Shown: positions 27,191-36,368 of the stretch, piece after piece
How the letters are laid out: each line of letters begins with the position of its first letter
How positions within the stretch are numbered: the first letter of the stretch is position 1
NCBI RefSeq assembly: GCF_001267885.1
Contig: NZ_CP012382.1
Location: forward strand, 8,239,941 to 8,303,940
Direction of reading: 5' to 3'
From: Streptomyces ambofaciens ATCC 23877
Lineage (GTDB): Bacteria; Actinomycetota; Actinomycetes; Streptomycetales; Streptomycetaceae
Length of the DNA: 64,000 nucleotides
Notes under the pieces: model-generated
What the model saw: only the letters and a program-made list of their open reading frames with translations
Database searches by the model: none
Told to the model about the DNA's origin: nothing
Program-made: the position numbers and the translations under genes

Positions 27191-27888
27191 CCCGCCGGAG
27201 GCCGCCCGCGCGGCGGCGCAGCCGACGGCCCTCCCGCAGGCAGCAGCAGCGCGACGCCCAGCTGCTCGCCTACGCCGCGGCAGCCGCCGCCGGCATCACG
27301 CTGGTCGTGATGGTCGTCAACTGGCTGCTGGCCCACTGGTGGGTCCTCGTCGTTGCCCTGGTCCTCGCCGCCCTGGCGGGCGCCGGCTGGCTCTACCACC
27401 GCCAGCAGCAAACCCGCTGGGAGGCGGTGCGTGCCCAGGGCCTGCGCTACGGCCTGCCGCAGCTGGACGCCCTGCACCACACACGCTTCGAGGACGCCGT
27501 ACGAGAACTCATGCAGCGTGACGGCTGCCGGGATGCCCAGCGGGTCGGCGGCCGCGGCGACCTGGGCGCCGACGTGAAAGCCACCGACCCCTACGGGCGG
27601 CGCTGGGTCATCCAGTGCAAACACCGCCGCAACGGCGCTCAGGGCTCACCGGTGGGCACACCCGACCTCCAGGTCCTCAACGGCACCGCCCGCCAGGTAC
27701 ACGGCGCCGACGTCGCAGTGATCATCACAAACGGTCGGGTGACCGACCCCGCCGCCACCTTCGCCAGGCAGCAGCGGCTGCACGTCGTCGACCGCCAGAC
27801 CCTGGCCGTATGGGCAGCCGGCTCACGCCCCCTGTGGGAGCTTCTGCGGGCGGTGCCGCCCCCGCGCCGCCCGACCTCGCTGAGCTGA
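27187..27888 (+). CDS. Membrane-anchored Mrr-type restriction endonuclease
   Basis: A 233-residue protein. A very basic N terminus (residues 1-27) is followed by two hydrophobic helices, LLAYAAAAAAGITLVVMVVN and a second at about residues 52-72, then a Mrr-like domain from about residue 95. This domain has FEDAVRELM, GGRGDLGADVKA and WVIQCKHR, giving the D and Q-x-K of the Mrr catalytic core, and later VAVIITNGRVTDPA. Mrr enzymes cut modified DNA (type IV restriction). The membrane anchor suggests cleavage of incoming DNA at the membrane. Start GTG 27187 overlaps the previous stop. Confidence 0.85.
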   Translation: MTRRRPPARRRSRRPSRRQQQRDAQLLAYAAAAAAGITLVVMVVNWLLAHWWVLVVALVLAALAGAGWLYHRQQQTRWEAVRAQGLRYGLPQLDALHHTRFEDAVRELMQRDGCRDAQRVGGRGDLGADVKATDPYGRRWVIQCKHRRNGAQGSPVGTPDLQVLNGTARQVHGADVAVIITNGRVTDPAATFARQQRLHVVDRQTLAVWAAGSRPLWELLRAVPPPRRPTSLS

Positions 27889-28756
27889 ACCGTCGCCTAC
27901 CAGTGGAAGGGACCCGGCCACCCGGTCGGGGCCCCATCCTCTGGAGATACACCAGAAGTTGATGAGACCGGCTGTGCTCGCTGCCGCTCTCCTGGTCCTG
28001 TACAAGGTCCGCGCCACCACCGACGCCATCACCGCTCCCCTCACCGAGCCCCGCACACTGCTGCTCGGACGCCACGTCACACGGGCGCCTTGCGCAACAC
28101 CGGCCGGACCACCCCCTCGCCCGCTCCGCGACCGCCGCGCTCGCGGAGGTCCTGGCGCCGGCGGCGGGCGTGCATCCGTGAACGGGCCGCACGCTGACCG
28201 CTGGGTGAGGTGCGCGCGACGTCCTGGGCACGAGCCGACCCCGGCCAGAGGGCAGTACTACGCCGCAGAGCTGTCCGCCCTCGGACTGGCCGCCGAGGGC
28301 CGACCACCAAGGCCCGATCACGGTCACGAAGTGACAACACCGCCCCCGACCACGCCCGCAATCCCACCACGGACCTGACCGACAACCCCACCGACAACTG
28401 TCCCCACCCGCCCACCACTTGCTGGCATAGCCGCAGGTCACCACGCACACAGTCGCATGGCCGGGAGCCCGGCATCCCCCTCTGCACCCCCTGCGCCGGC
28501 CCCGGCCGAAGGAAAAGAGATAGGAAACGGGAAAGGGACGGGGCGGGCGGCGCGGTGCGCGGCCGGGGGACCGGAGCACGGCCTTGGTAGGCGGTGCGCG
28601 TCGGCCGGGGCCTCCGCGCTCCGGTGCCGCGGGAGCCGGGCGCTCGAGGAACGCCGAGCGTCGGCCGGAGGAGAACCCTGCGCAACAGCACGGGCAGCGG
28701 CTCCCGCCTCGGGCACGGTGGGAAGCGCTGTCAGTGCCCGTTCATAGGATCAGGGC
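27889..28756. other. No confident gene
   Basis: About 870 bases. A frame at 27962-28100 begins MRPAVLAAALLVLYKVRATT and looks like the start of a small membrane or secreted protein but loses protein character after about 45 codons; it may be a relic. Confidence 0.4.
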
Positions 28757-29293
28757 ATGCCCGATGCTTTCACCGTCTTGTGGACCCATGACACGTGCCG
28801 TGCGCTGCGCAAGGCGGGCCGAGCAGGGGAGCGGCCACCGGTCGCCTTCAGCGGCGTTCACACCTCCCTGCCCGCGTGGACGGGTGCTCGTTCCGGAGAC
28901 GAGGTGTACGCGCTGCATGTCAACCGGCGCGAGGTGTTCGTGGTGAGCCGGATGCGCGTGGTCGACCGCGAGCGACGCGGCTGCTGCGGCCCAGCTCCCG
29001 CAACGTGGGAGGACCCTGCGTATCCCGGGCACGATGACTGGTCGATGCTCGGAGCCGGTGGCTGCGGCGCGCAGGCGGTACACGTGGACGCGACACCCGT
29101 ACGCTTCGACGTGCCGGTCCCCGGAGAACTGCTCGGGAGGCTGGCCTGGCGCAACCGCCGAGACCAGACCCGCAACCTGAAGTACGTGGTGGACGGCCGC
29201 CTCGAGAACTCCGTCAGCCTTCAGGGCTTTTACCGCCTGACCCCGGAGTCGGCGGACACGCTGGCAGAAGCCGTCGGCAGCGCCCTCGCCTGA
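28757..29293 (+). CDS. Conserved protein of unknown function
   Basis: A 178-residue soluble protein with no signal peptide. It starts MPDAFTVLWTHDTCRALRKA and contains an aromatic-rich middle (GDEVYALHVNRREVFVVSRM), a C-C pair (RRGCCGPAP) and the end YRLTPESADTLAEAVGSAL. The beta-rich first half with Val/Arg alternation suggests a small barrel or PUA/EVE-like fold, but I cannot name a family. Codon bias is strongly coding. It has no operon partner. Confidence 0.65.
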   Translation: MPDAFTVLWTHDTCRALRKAGRAGERPPVAFSGVHTSLPAWTGARSGDEVYALHVNRREVFVVSRMRVVDRERRGCCGPAPATWEDPAYPGHDDWSMLGAGGCGAQAVHVDATPVRFDVPVPGELLGRLAWRNRRDQTRNLKYVVDGRLENSVSLQGFYRLTPESADTLAEAVGSALA

Positions 29294-29519
29294 CGGCGGC
29301 ACATGCGTGAGGAACGGGATCACACCCGCTCCGGCGACCCGGCCTTGTCGGCCGACTACGGCAGCAGGTGCTTCATCCTCTCGGAAGGCAGACCGACCCG
29401 GCCGAAACCGATGTTCAAGAGGACGGGAGGCACCCGGCGGACCGCAGCTCAAAGACTCAGGCAAACATCCTCGATGCTGGGGCCACCGGCGAGGAGACGA
29501 TCCTGATGGACTCACCGAC

Positions 29520-30176
29520 ATGACGACGCTGCCGCACCGTTTCCTCCATGCCCTCGACCGGTTCAACGCCGCCCACCCCTGGGACCACAACGCCCACTAC
29601 CACCGGTGGATCATGCGGCAGCTCCCCAGGAGCTTCGGCACCGCTCTGGACGTCGGCTCCGGCACCGGCGACCTGGCCCGGCTCATGGCCACGCGCGCCG
29701 CGGCCGTGGACGCGATCGACTCCGATCCGGCAACCGTCGCCCGCGCCCAGGCGATGACCCCTCCGGACGCTCCGGTGACCTTCACCACCGCGGACGCGCT
29801 CACCGGTATCCCTGCTGCCTCCTACGACGTCATCACCTGTGTCGCGGCCCTTCACCATCTGCCGTTCAACGACGCCCTCGCCCACTTCCGCCGGCATTTG
29901 GCCCCTGGGGGGACATTGGTGGTCGTCGGGCTCTGGCACGCGCAAACCCCCGGTGACCATCTGCTCAGCGCCGCCGCCCTTCCGCTGAACGCCGCCACGG
30001 GATGGATCAAGAACAAGGGCCGCACGGCATTGCCGCCGGCTTCGATGACGGCGCCAGTTCGGCCGGCGACCATGGGCTTCGCCGAGATCGACCGTGAAAC
30101 CCGGCATGTACTGCCCGGTGCACGACTGCGCCGCCGGCTGTTCTGGCGCTACACGCTGGTGTGGCACCAGCACTGA
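29520..30176 (+). CDS. Class I SAM-dependent methyltransferase
   Basis: A 218-residue methyltransferase. Motif I is ALDVGSGTGDLARLM, the acidic residue that binds the ribose is in AIDSDPATV, motif post-II is TTADALTGIP, motif IV is YDVITCVAALHHLPF, and the HLAPGGTLVVVGLW strand follows. The N-terminal HPWDHNAHYHRWIMRQLP is typical of Streptomyces small-molecule methyltransferases. The C-terminal cap (residues 150-218) would set the acceptor; it is unknown. The start ATG 29520 follows GAGGAGA at some distance. No biosynthetic genes are adjacent. Confidence 0.9.
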   Translation: MTTLPHRFLHALDRFNAAHPWDHNAHYHRWIMRQLPRSFGTALDVGSGTGDLARLMATRAAAVDAIDSDPATVARAQAMTPPDAPVTFTTADALTGIPAASYDVITCVAALHHLPFNDALAHFRRHLAPGGTLVVVGLWHAQTPGDHLLSAAALPLNAATGWIKNKGRTALPPASMTAPVRPATMGFAEIDRETRHVLPGARLRRRLFWRYTLVWHQH

Positions 30177-30586
30177 GCCCAAGGCCAAACAGGCGGTGAA
30201 TCGAACCTGCCCTCCGACAGGTCTCGCACCGCGCAGCTATCGCATGCCTTCCGAAGGGCTTCCCGCTCGTGTGAACAGAGCCAGCCGCCCCTCTGGTGGA
30301 CAACACCAACCCTCCTTCCACACCCGGACGCTTCCTCACTGACCCGCACCGACCTCCTCCTGCTCGTACCGGGCACGGCCGCGCCCATGGGCGCACTGAG
30401 TGCTCGCGCGCCAGCTATGAGGCATGCTGCGCCGGTACCCGCCGGCCTCATGGCGCTCGGCCAGATCGACGGCGACCGCCCGGTCGCACTGCCCGCGCCC
30501 GCAGCCCGCAGCCCGCAAGCACCCGTGTATTCCGGAACCCAGGGCCATGCTGCCCCTGTCGGTCCGCTACGGCGCGCCGTGTTCGT
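30177..30586. other. Convergent intergenic region
   Basis: About 410 bases between the methyltransferase and the minus-strand membrane protein. The last part (from 30550) belongs to the dispersed repeat. No gene seen. Confidence 0.45.
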
Positions 30587-30640
30587 TCACGCGGCCTGGT
30601 CCCAGTCGTCGTGTGTGTCGTGCTGGCCAGGCGTGCCCCG
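30550..30640. repeat. Dispersed repeat, copy 2
   Basis: Copy of the 17742-17830 sequence, here containing the 3' end of the intact membrane-protein gene (30587) and about 37 bases downstream of it. Confidence 0.75.
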
Positions 30641-30901
30641 GGTGGTCTTTTCGCGGGCACGCAGGACGGCCCACGCCGGTATGGCAAGGCAGGTGAGATA
30701 CCAGGGCAGGAGCCAGACGGTGCCCCACCACGGTGCCTGGGGCTCGAGGAGCAGGTCGGTGGCGGCGGTGGTCATGCCGGCGGCGAGGCTCCAGCACAGC
30801 AGGCGTCCGGTCCGCTGCACGGCGCGGGTGGTCCGGTGCGTGGCGGGGGAGGGGTGGCGGCTTGGGCTGGAGCAGGGCATGCGTCTGCCCAGTGCGTTCA
30901 T
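30587..30901 (-). CDS. Small two-helix membrane protein
   Basis: A protein of about 104 residues. After a basic N terminus it has two hydrophobic segments, LLCWSLAAGMTTAATDLLLE and WWGTVWLLPWYLTCLAIPAW, and a charged tail ending DTHDDWDQAA. I chose ATG 30901 (MNALGRRM); upstream codons have little protein character. Function unknown. A second, orphan copy of its 3' end lies at 17742. Confidence 0.6.
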   Translation of the reverse strand: MNALGRRMPCSSPSRHPSPATHRTTRAVQRTGRLLCWSLAAGMTTAATDLLLEPQAPWWGTVWLLPWYLTCLAIPAWAVLRAREKTTRGTPGQHDTHDDWDQAA

Positions 30902-31426
30902 CGGGGAAGAACGTCCTTCACAGCAGGGGTGGTTGCCGCGGGCTGGGGGACCACGCATGCAGGACGAGGAAAGTGTGCATTCCGTGAAGCCGTGCATGCA
31001 GGAGAGCCTCACGTCCGCCGCACGCTCTGAGACAACTTGCCTGGACAGCGCTTTCCGTCCATGACCGGCGACGACGGCCACTGAGCGCCGTCCGAGCCCG
31101 TAGGAGGCAGGCCTGAACCTGGCCGAAACAAAACACCCGCTGACCTCCCCTTTAATGAAGGAGGCCCAGGTCACAAGGTTTCGGTCAAGGTATCGCCGAT
31201 GAGTGGTAACAGAACCATCAATTCCGCCCGGACTGCAGGGTGGTCAGGGTGGTTAGGTCCGGTTTGCCGCGCTGAAGCGGCGGGGCTGATTCCGGACCGC
31301 ATGTCACGGGCGTTCGGGGGGACGCCGCGCCGATTTGTGCACTTCTTGTGACAACTTGTGTGCCGCTGGTGACCGTCTGAGTCACCTGTTCTGACTGCCC
31401 GTCTGACTTCCTGTGGGGGGAAGCTG
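30902..31426. other. Promoter region of the RHS gene
   Basis: About 525 bases between the divergent membrane protein and the RHS gene. It is AT-richer than its surroundings near 31120-31210 and 31325-31360. A GGGGGGAA ribosome-binding site precedes ATG 31427. No gene seen. Confidence 0.5.
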
Positions 31427-34399
31427 ATGCACCCGCGTGCTGGAGGCACGCCGTTTCGGCGTGCCCGGAGAACACACAGAACTGCTCTGATATCGGCGAT
31501 CACCACGGCTGCCGTGGTGATCGCCGCCGCTCCCGGCTTGGCGGCGGCACCGAAGCCGGAACTCCCGGAGCCGGAGAGCCCGTGGACGAAGCCGACCAAG
31601 ATCGACGCAGCCGCGACACCGGCCGGCACGATCAAGGCCCCGGACTCGGAGGTTGAGGTCAAGCCGTCGGCCGAGGTCGCGGCCTGGCGGGCGGCGCAGA
31701 AGGGCCGTGCCACGGGCGAGGCACCGGCCCAGAGCCCGGCGTCCCGCTCGGCGGCTGCCGCTGCCGCCGCGGCGTCCGACTATCTGCCCGAGGGACAGGG
31801 CGAGGTGCCCTGGCATCAGATCCTCGACACCCGCCTCAACGACGCCCTCGTGGCGCGCATGGACATCTCCAACGGCAACCTGATGCTGGCGGCGACGGAC
31901 TTCGACATCGCCGGTGTCGGCCAGAAACTCCAGCTCACCCGTACCTACAACTCCCTCGAAGCGCCGTGGGGGAAGGTGTCGCAGCGCTGGTGGCAGGCCT
32001 ACGAGCGCTACCTGCAGGTGGGCGACGGCGAGGTCGACGTCTTCGATGCCACCGGCAACCTGCTGCGCTTCACCGCCAAGACGGACGGCACCTACACCAC
32101 CCCGGCCGGCTACTCGAAGGACCTGAAGAAGAACGCGGACGGCACCTACACCCTCACCGACCGCAAGTCCGGCACCAAGGACACCTACAACGAGTACGGC
32201 ACCCTCACCAAGGTCACGGACAAGAACAAGGGCACGATCACCGTCGACCAGCACGACGAAGGCGCGGAGCACAAGGGCTTCAAGCTCACCGAGACCCGCT
32301 CCGGCCGCTGGATCGACCTGGTCAAGACCTACCCGAACCAGTGGCAGGCCAAGGACCACACCGGCCGCACCGCCGTCCTCGACCTCGACAGCGCGGGCAA
32401 CCTCGCCAAGGTCACCGACACCGCCGGCAAAGCCACCACCTACGACTACGACTCCTCCCGCCGCGTGACGAAGGTGACCACGCCCGAGGGCACCGCCACC
32501 CTGTTCACCTACGACAGTCACAACCGCGTCACCTCCATGCAACGCGCCACCGAGTCCTCGTCGACCGGTCACACGGGCCCGACCTGGCGCTACGACTACA
32601 GCGCGGCCACCCCGGCGGACGCGGGCACGACGACGGTCACTGACCCCGACGGCGACGCCACCAAGTACGTCCACAACGCCGATGGTGAGGTCACCAAGGT
32701 CACCGACCCACTCGGTCACTCCCGCCACGCGACGTACAAGAACCACCTCACCCAGACCGCAACTGACGCGATGGGCACCGGCGCCGATGGCACCGGCGGC
32801 AACACGACGACGTACGGCTGGGACGGCCGCAACAACGCCATCTCCCAGAAACTGCCGATGGGCGCGACGGCATCCGTGACGGCGTACCAGACGATCGCGG
32901 GCACCGAACTGCCCAACGACTTCACCACCGCGGACGGCCGCAAGGACTCGTTCAAGTACGACGCCAACGGCAACACGATGTCGGTGACGACGTCGGGCAC
33001 CGCCGGCGGCACCCGCGAGTACACCTACAACGAAGCCACCCCCAAGTGCGGCGGCTTCGAGGGCCAGCGCTGCACCGCCGAGGACGGCAACGGCAAGGTC
33101 ACCTCCTTCACCTACGACGACCAGGGCAACCTGTGGAAGGTGAAGCCGCCGGCGCCGCTGGGGGAGACGACCAACACCTACGACGCGCTGGGCCGGGTGG
33201 AGACCGTCACCGACGGCCGTGGCATCAAGACTGTCTACGTCTACGACAACCGTGACCGCGTCCGTGAGGTCTCCTCCACCCACTCCACCGTCACGTTCAC
33301 CTACGACGGCGACGGCAACGTCACCACCCGCACCGACGCCTCCGGCACCACCACCTGGGAGTACGACAAGCTCAACCGCGAGAAGCGCCGAACCCTGCAA
33401 AACGGCGCCCAGACGGTCCTCGCCTATACCCCTGGTGGTGACGTCGACTACTACCTCGATCCGACCGGGACGACGGACTACACCTGGGACAAGGCCGGCC
33501 GCCTCGACCACCTGACGGCGCCGGACGGAAAGAAGACCGACTTCGACTACAACAACAACGACAAGCGCACCAAGACCGTCTACCCCGGCGGCACCACCCA
33601 GACGGTCACCATCGACAAGAACGGCCGCCCGGAAAAGATCAAGACCACCTCCGGCACCCAGACCTTCATCGACCTGACCTACAGCTACACAAGCGCGGGC
33701 AAGGACACCACCAAGATCCGCACCCGCACCGACAACCTCACCCAGTACAAGACCACCTACACCTACGACTCCCAGGACCGCCTCACCTACGCCCTGGAAG
33801 CCGACGCAGCGGGCGCCCGGAAGGCGTCGTGGCTCTACTGCTTCGACAAGGCCGGCAACCTCACCAGCCGCGATGGCAGCAAGAACACCTGCCCCGGCGG
33901 CACCACATACACGTACAACGACGCCAGCGAGCTGACCGGCAAGAACGGGACCACCACCGGCTGGTCCTACGACAAGCTCGGCAACGAAACCGCCGCAGCC
34001 GACACCACCCCGCGTACCGGCGAGTCGTGGACCGACTACAGCCAGCTGGCCGGCATCACCTCGGGCGGCACAACCTACGACCTGGTCCACGCCGGCACCA
34101 CCAACGCGGAGCGCACCAAGCTAGGCGACACGTGGTTCCACCACACGGCCCTCGGCCTCGCCTCCACGACCACCAGCGGTGTGGACACCGGATTCATCCG
34201 CGAACCGGCGGGCACGTTGAACTCCATGACGACTGGGGGGAAGTCCTACTACTACCTCACCGACGCCACCGGCAACGTCCTCGGCCTCGCCGACAGCACC
34301 GGCAAGCGGACGCACACCTACGCCTTCGGCCCCACCGGTCTCCCGCGCACCACACCCACGGAGTCCGTTCCCCAGCCGTACCGCTATGCGGGTGCGTAA
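31427..34399 (+). CDS. Secreted RHS/YD-repeat protein, cut before its tip by a stop codon
   Basis: A 990-codon protein. An N-terminal signal sequence (basic region, hydrophobic TTAAVVIAAAPGLAAAP) directs export. From about residue 130 it has a DUF6531-like region (NGNLMLAATDFDI, RTYNSLEAP) and then many YD repeats (TYDSQDRLTY, YDALGRVETVTDGRG and others) that build an RHS cocoon. It ends RYAGA followed by TAA at 34397-34399. The next in-frame codons continue as ADPTGLYKMGHRYYDPTLGR, the conserved end of the RHS core, so a single base (TAC to TAA) has separated cocoon and tip. RHS proteins deliver toxic C-terminal domains between cells. Confidence 0.92.
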   Translation: MHPRAGGTPFRRARRTHRTALISAITTAAVVIAAAPGLAAAPKPELPEPESPWTKPTKIDAAATPAGTIKAPDSEVEVKPSAEVAAWRAAQKGRATGEAPAQSPASRSAAAAAAAASDYLPEGQGEVPWHQILDTRLNDALVARMDISNGNLMLAATDFDIAGVGQKLQLTRTYNSLEAPWGKVSQRWWQAYERYLQVGDGEVDVFDATGNLLRFTAKTDGTYTTPAGYSKDLKKNADGTYTLTDRKSGTKDTYNEYGTLTKVTDKNKGTITVDQHDEGAEHKGFKLTETRSGRWIDLVKTYPNQWQAKDHTGRTAVLDLDSAGNLAKVTDTAGKATTYDYDSSRRVTKVTTPEGTATLFTYDSHNRVTSMQRATESSSTGHTGPTWRYDYSAATPADAGTTTVTDPDGDATKYVHNADGEVTKVTDPLGHSRHATYKNHLTQTATDAMGTGADGTGGNTTTYGWDGRNNAISQKLPMGATASVTAYQTIAGTELPNDFTTADGRKDSFKYDANGNTMSVTTSGTAGGTREYTYNEATPKCGGFEGQRCTAEDGNGKVTSFTYDDQGNLWKVKPPAPLGETTNTYDALGRVETVTDGRGIKTVYVYDNRDRVREVSSTHSTVTFTYDGDGNVTTRTDASGTTTWEYDKLNREKRRTLQNGAQTVLAYTPGGDVDYYLDPTGTTDYTWDKAGRLDHLTAPDGKKTDFDYNNNDKRTKTVYPGGTTQTVTIDKNGRPEKIKTTSGTQTFIDLTYSYTSAGKDTTKIRTRTDNLTQYKTTYTYDSQDRLTYALEADAAGARKASWLYCFDKAGNLTSRDGSKNTCPGGTTYTYNDASELTGKNGTTTGWSYDKLGNETAAADTTPRTGESWTDYSQLAGITSGGTTYDLVHAGTTNAERTKLGDTWFHHTALGLASTTTSGVDTGFIREPAGTLNSMTTGGKSYYYLTDATGNVLGLADSTGKRTHTYAFGPTGLPRTTPTESVPQPYRYAGA

Positions 34400-34732
34400 G
34401 CGGACCCGACCGGCCTGTACAAGATGGGCCACCGCTACTACGACCCCACCCTCGGCCGCTTCACCCAACCCGACCCCTCCGGCCAGGAGAAGAACGCCTA
34501 CCTGTACGCCGAAGGCGACCCCGTCAACGGCATCGACCCTAGCGGCCTTTACAGCATCGACGACCTGGTGACGGATATCAGCATCATCGGTGGGTCTGCC
34601 GGTGCCGGAGCCGGTATCGGAGGCGGTGCGTGCTTCTTCGGTCCCCAAGCCTGCGGGGTCGGCGTCGGCATCGGCGGTTTCGTCGGCGGCGCCTTCGGGG
34701 TTGGAGTGGTAGTCGGGCGACACATCGCTTAG
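34400..34732 (+). pseudogene. RHS core end and glycine-rich tip 1, separated by the TAA
   Basis: In frame with the RHS gene. It contains the hyperconserved end of the core (RYYDPTLGRFTQPDPSGQE, then NAYLYAEGDP and IDPSGL) and a variable tip of about 60 residues: YSIDDLVTDISIIGGSAGAG, then AGIGGG, two Cys (CFFGPQAC) and repeated GxGxGG stretches ending VVVGRHIA. The tip has no nuclease, deaminase or protease motif; it is hydrophobic and rich in small residues, as in membrane-inserting peptides. It may be made by readthrough or from an internal start (ATG 34424). Confidence 0.8.
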
Positions 34733-34806
34733 GAGATGCTCAGGGTGGAGGCGACGGATGATCGTCTCCACCCCGAACAACATAGTAAGAGTGAGGGGAA
34801 GTGTGC

Positions 34807-34992
34807 ATGCGAAGCTCAGGAGATTTGCGTGAGAGCCGAACCTGGAAAGTCTGCGTCTGGACGGTACTCGTTCTGTGCATCCTCTCTTCAGGAGCGTCCA
34901 TCATGGGCGAGCATTGGGGCTTCCTGTTCCTTAGTGTCCTAGGCGTGTCCGCAACAGTATTGGTGCTGGTTCAGTTTCGACGCAGACAGTAG
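34807..34992 (+). CDS. Small membrane protein, candidate immunity for tip 1
   Basis: A 61-residue protein starting MRSSGDLRESRTWKVCVW with two hydrophobic helices (VWTVLVLCILSSGASI and WGFLFLSVLGVSATVLVLV) and the basic tail QFRRRQ. ATG 34807 is eight bases after GAGGGG; GTG 34801 is too close to it. It follows tip 1 by 75 bases and is followed at once by a hairpin. Its place directly after a toxin-like tip, and its membrane nature, suggest an immunity protein to a membrane-active tip; this is inference. Confidence 0.65.
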   Translation: MRSSGDLRESRTWKVCVWTVLVLCILSSGASIMGEHWGFLFLSVLGVSATVLVLVQFRRRQ

Positions 34993-34994
34993 GC

Positions 34995-35013
34995 CGGGGC
35001 GGGCACCGCCCCG
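34995..35013 (+). terminator. Hairpin after the tip 1 cassette
   Basis: Perfect 8-bp stem, CGGGGCGG and CCGCCCCG, with the loop GCA, starting three bases after the stop of the small membrane protein. Confidence 0.65.
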
Positions 35014-35084
35014 TAACTCAACCAACTCAGGAGAAGGGTTCGAATAAGGGCCGGTTGATCGCGCTGCTTGCTGCGATCACCTTC

Positions 35085-35600
35085 TTTTGGTGTGGCCGGT
35101 CTTACAGAACCTAGTCTTCTTCCAGGTCGCGGCCGCGTCCTGTTTGTCGGAGTGCGCGATCACCAGGACGCCGACGAGGTCGACCATGACCTGTCCGTTG
35201 GCGTCCGGAGCATCCAGACCCGTTGCCGGACTTCGGACCGTGCGGACCGGATGGCCTGCAGGACCTTCTCGTCGGAGGCGGCGAGGGTGTCGATGAGGCG
35301 GGAGACGGTTGGGTCGGAGACGACCGGGCCGAAGACGGCCGGCTCGCACCGCAGCGTCGCGACGTCCGCGAGGCAGTCCCCGCCCAGTGTGACCGCCAGG
35401 GCGACGTCCAGCAGGACCTTGCCCGGGTCGTGGAGGGCCTGCGGTTGCGCCACGGCACCAGCACCTGTGATATCGCTTGATCCAGACCGGTCTTGCGGAC
35501 TGGTTCGACCAGTAGGACCGATCCGGCCTGGGAGCCCACGGCTCGGCCGTCATCATGGACATGGACATGGGGGTAGGACCCGGGGGTAGGCTGCTTCACC
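35085..35600 (-). pseudogene. IS1380-family transposase relic
   Basis: The minus strand shows the N-terminal part of an IS1380 transposase in three frames: YPHVHVHDDGRAVGSQAGSV and LLVEPVRKTGLDQAISQVL, then LHDPGKVLLDVALAVTLGGD, CLADVATLRCEPAVFG and VSDPTVSRLIDTL, and then VDLVGVLVIAHSDKQDAAAT and WKKT. The remaining catalytic part is missing. It marks an old insertion inside the RHS array. Confidence 0.8.
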
Positions 35601-36008
35601 CGGAAAGTGCCTCCGACAGGAGCGGGAACAAGGACCTCAGCAATCCTCATTCTCGATGGTCAGAGGCGCTTTCTGCTTACCTGATCGCCTGTCGGACAGC
35701 CCGCTTCGTGAAAGCGCAAGGTTAGGCACCCTCGTCACTCCGACACCGAGGCGGAAGTCGCAGCTGACTCCACTGCGGCGGCCGTCCGCGTGACCTGCTG
35801 CTCCATGATCACCCGCGCCCGTAAGCAGGGACGGACTCGGGTCTGCAGGGCAGCCGGTTGCCGTCCACCTGGGGCCGGTGCGGGTAGTCGATGCCGCGGC
35901 CACTGGATCAGATCTCCCAGGAAGGGTGGTCGGCACCCGACCCGTACGTACGACGGGGGAGCCCCCATATCGGCCATGCCATCGCCCCCAGCAGCCATAC
36001 TGGATGCA
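35601..36008. other. No gene recognised
   Basis: About 400 bases between the IS relic and the AbiE-type pair. No motif seen. Confidence 0.4.
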
Positions 36009-36368
36009 TGGACACGACGATCACCGCCCCCCGCGCCGAGGTGCTGCGGGATCGCTACCGTGGCCGATTGCCCAAGCACTTGCAGGAGCTGGCCGGTCCT
36101 GTCGAGGGCAACTTGGATCTGCCGCTCCACATCGTCTGGTCCGGGCGGACGAGCTACAGCCTGGACCGTCCGAAGTCCCGAATGACGCTTTACCGGACCG
36201 TCCTCGCCGAAGGACTGCGTGAGGACCTGGCGGCCCTCCTGCACCACCGGCTGCTCACCGAGCAGGCCCGTGCTGCGGCGCCTGATCAGCCCCTACATCC
36301 GAGAGGTCTGGGAGGACGCCTTCCCTGAGCTGCTCGGCACCGCTCCGGCCGACACGACCGCCGCGTGA
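36009..36368 (+). pseudogene. Frameshifted partner protein of the AbiEii-type gene
   Basis: Starts MDTTITAPRAEVLRDRYRGR, continues LPKHLQELAGPVEGNLDLPL and SRMTLYRTVLAEGLREDL, then a shift near 36275 is needed to continue as VLRRLISPYIREVWEDAFPE and LLGTAPADTTAA with a stop at 36368. This small protein is regularly encoded just before actinomycete AbiEii-type nucleotidyltransferases and presumably acts as antitoxin. The stop overlaps the GTG start of the next gene. Frameshifted, so probably inactive. Confidence 0.65.

Noticed and set aside
31382-34090. A 902-codon open frame antisense to the RHS gene
   Set aside because: It mirrors the YD repeats and reads as repetitive Gly/Val/Arg sequence with no protein family; the RHS frame has signal peptide, motifs and ribosome-binding site.
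35040-35085. Hairpin GATCGC/GCGATC as the end of the IS1380 element
   Set aside because: Only a 6-bp stem and no matching partner at the other side of the relic.
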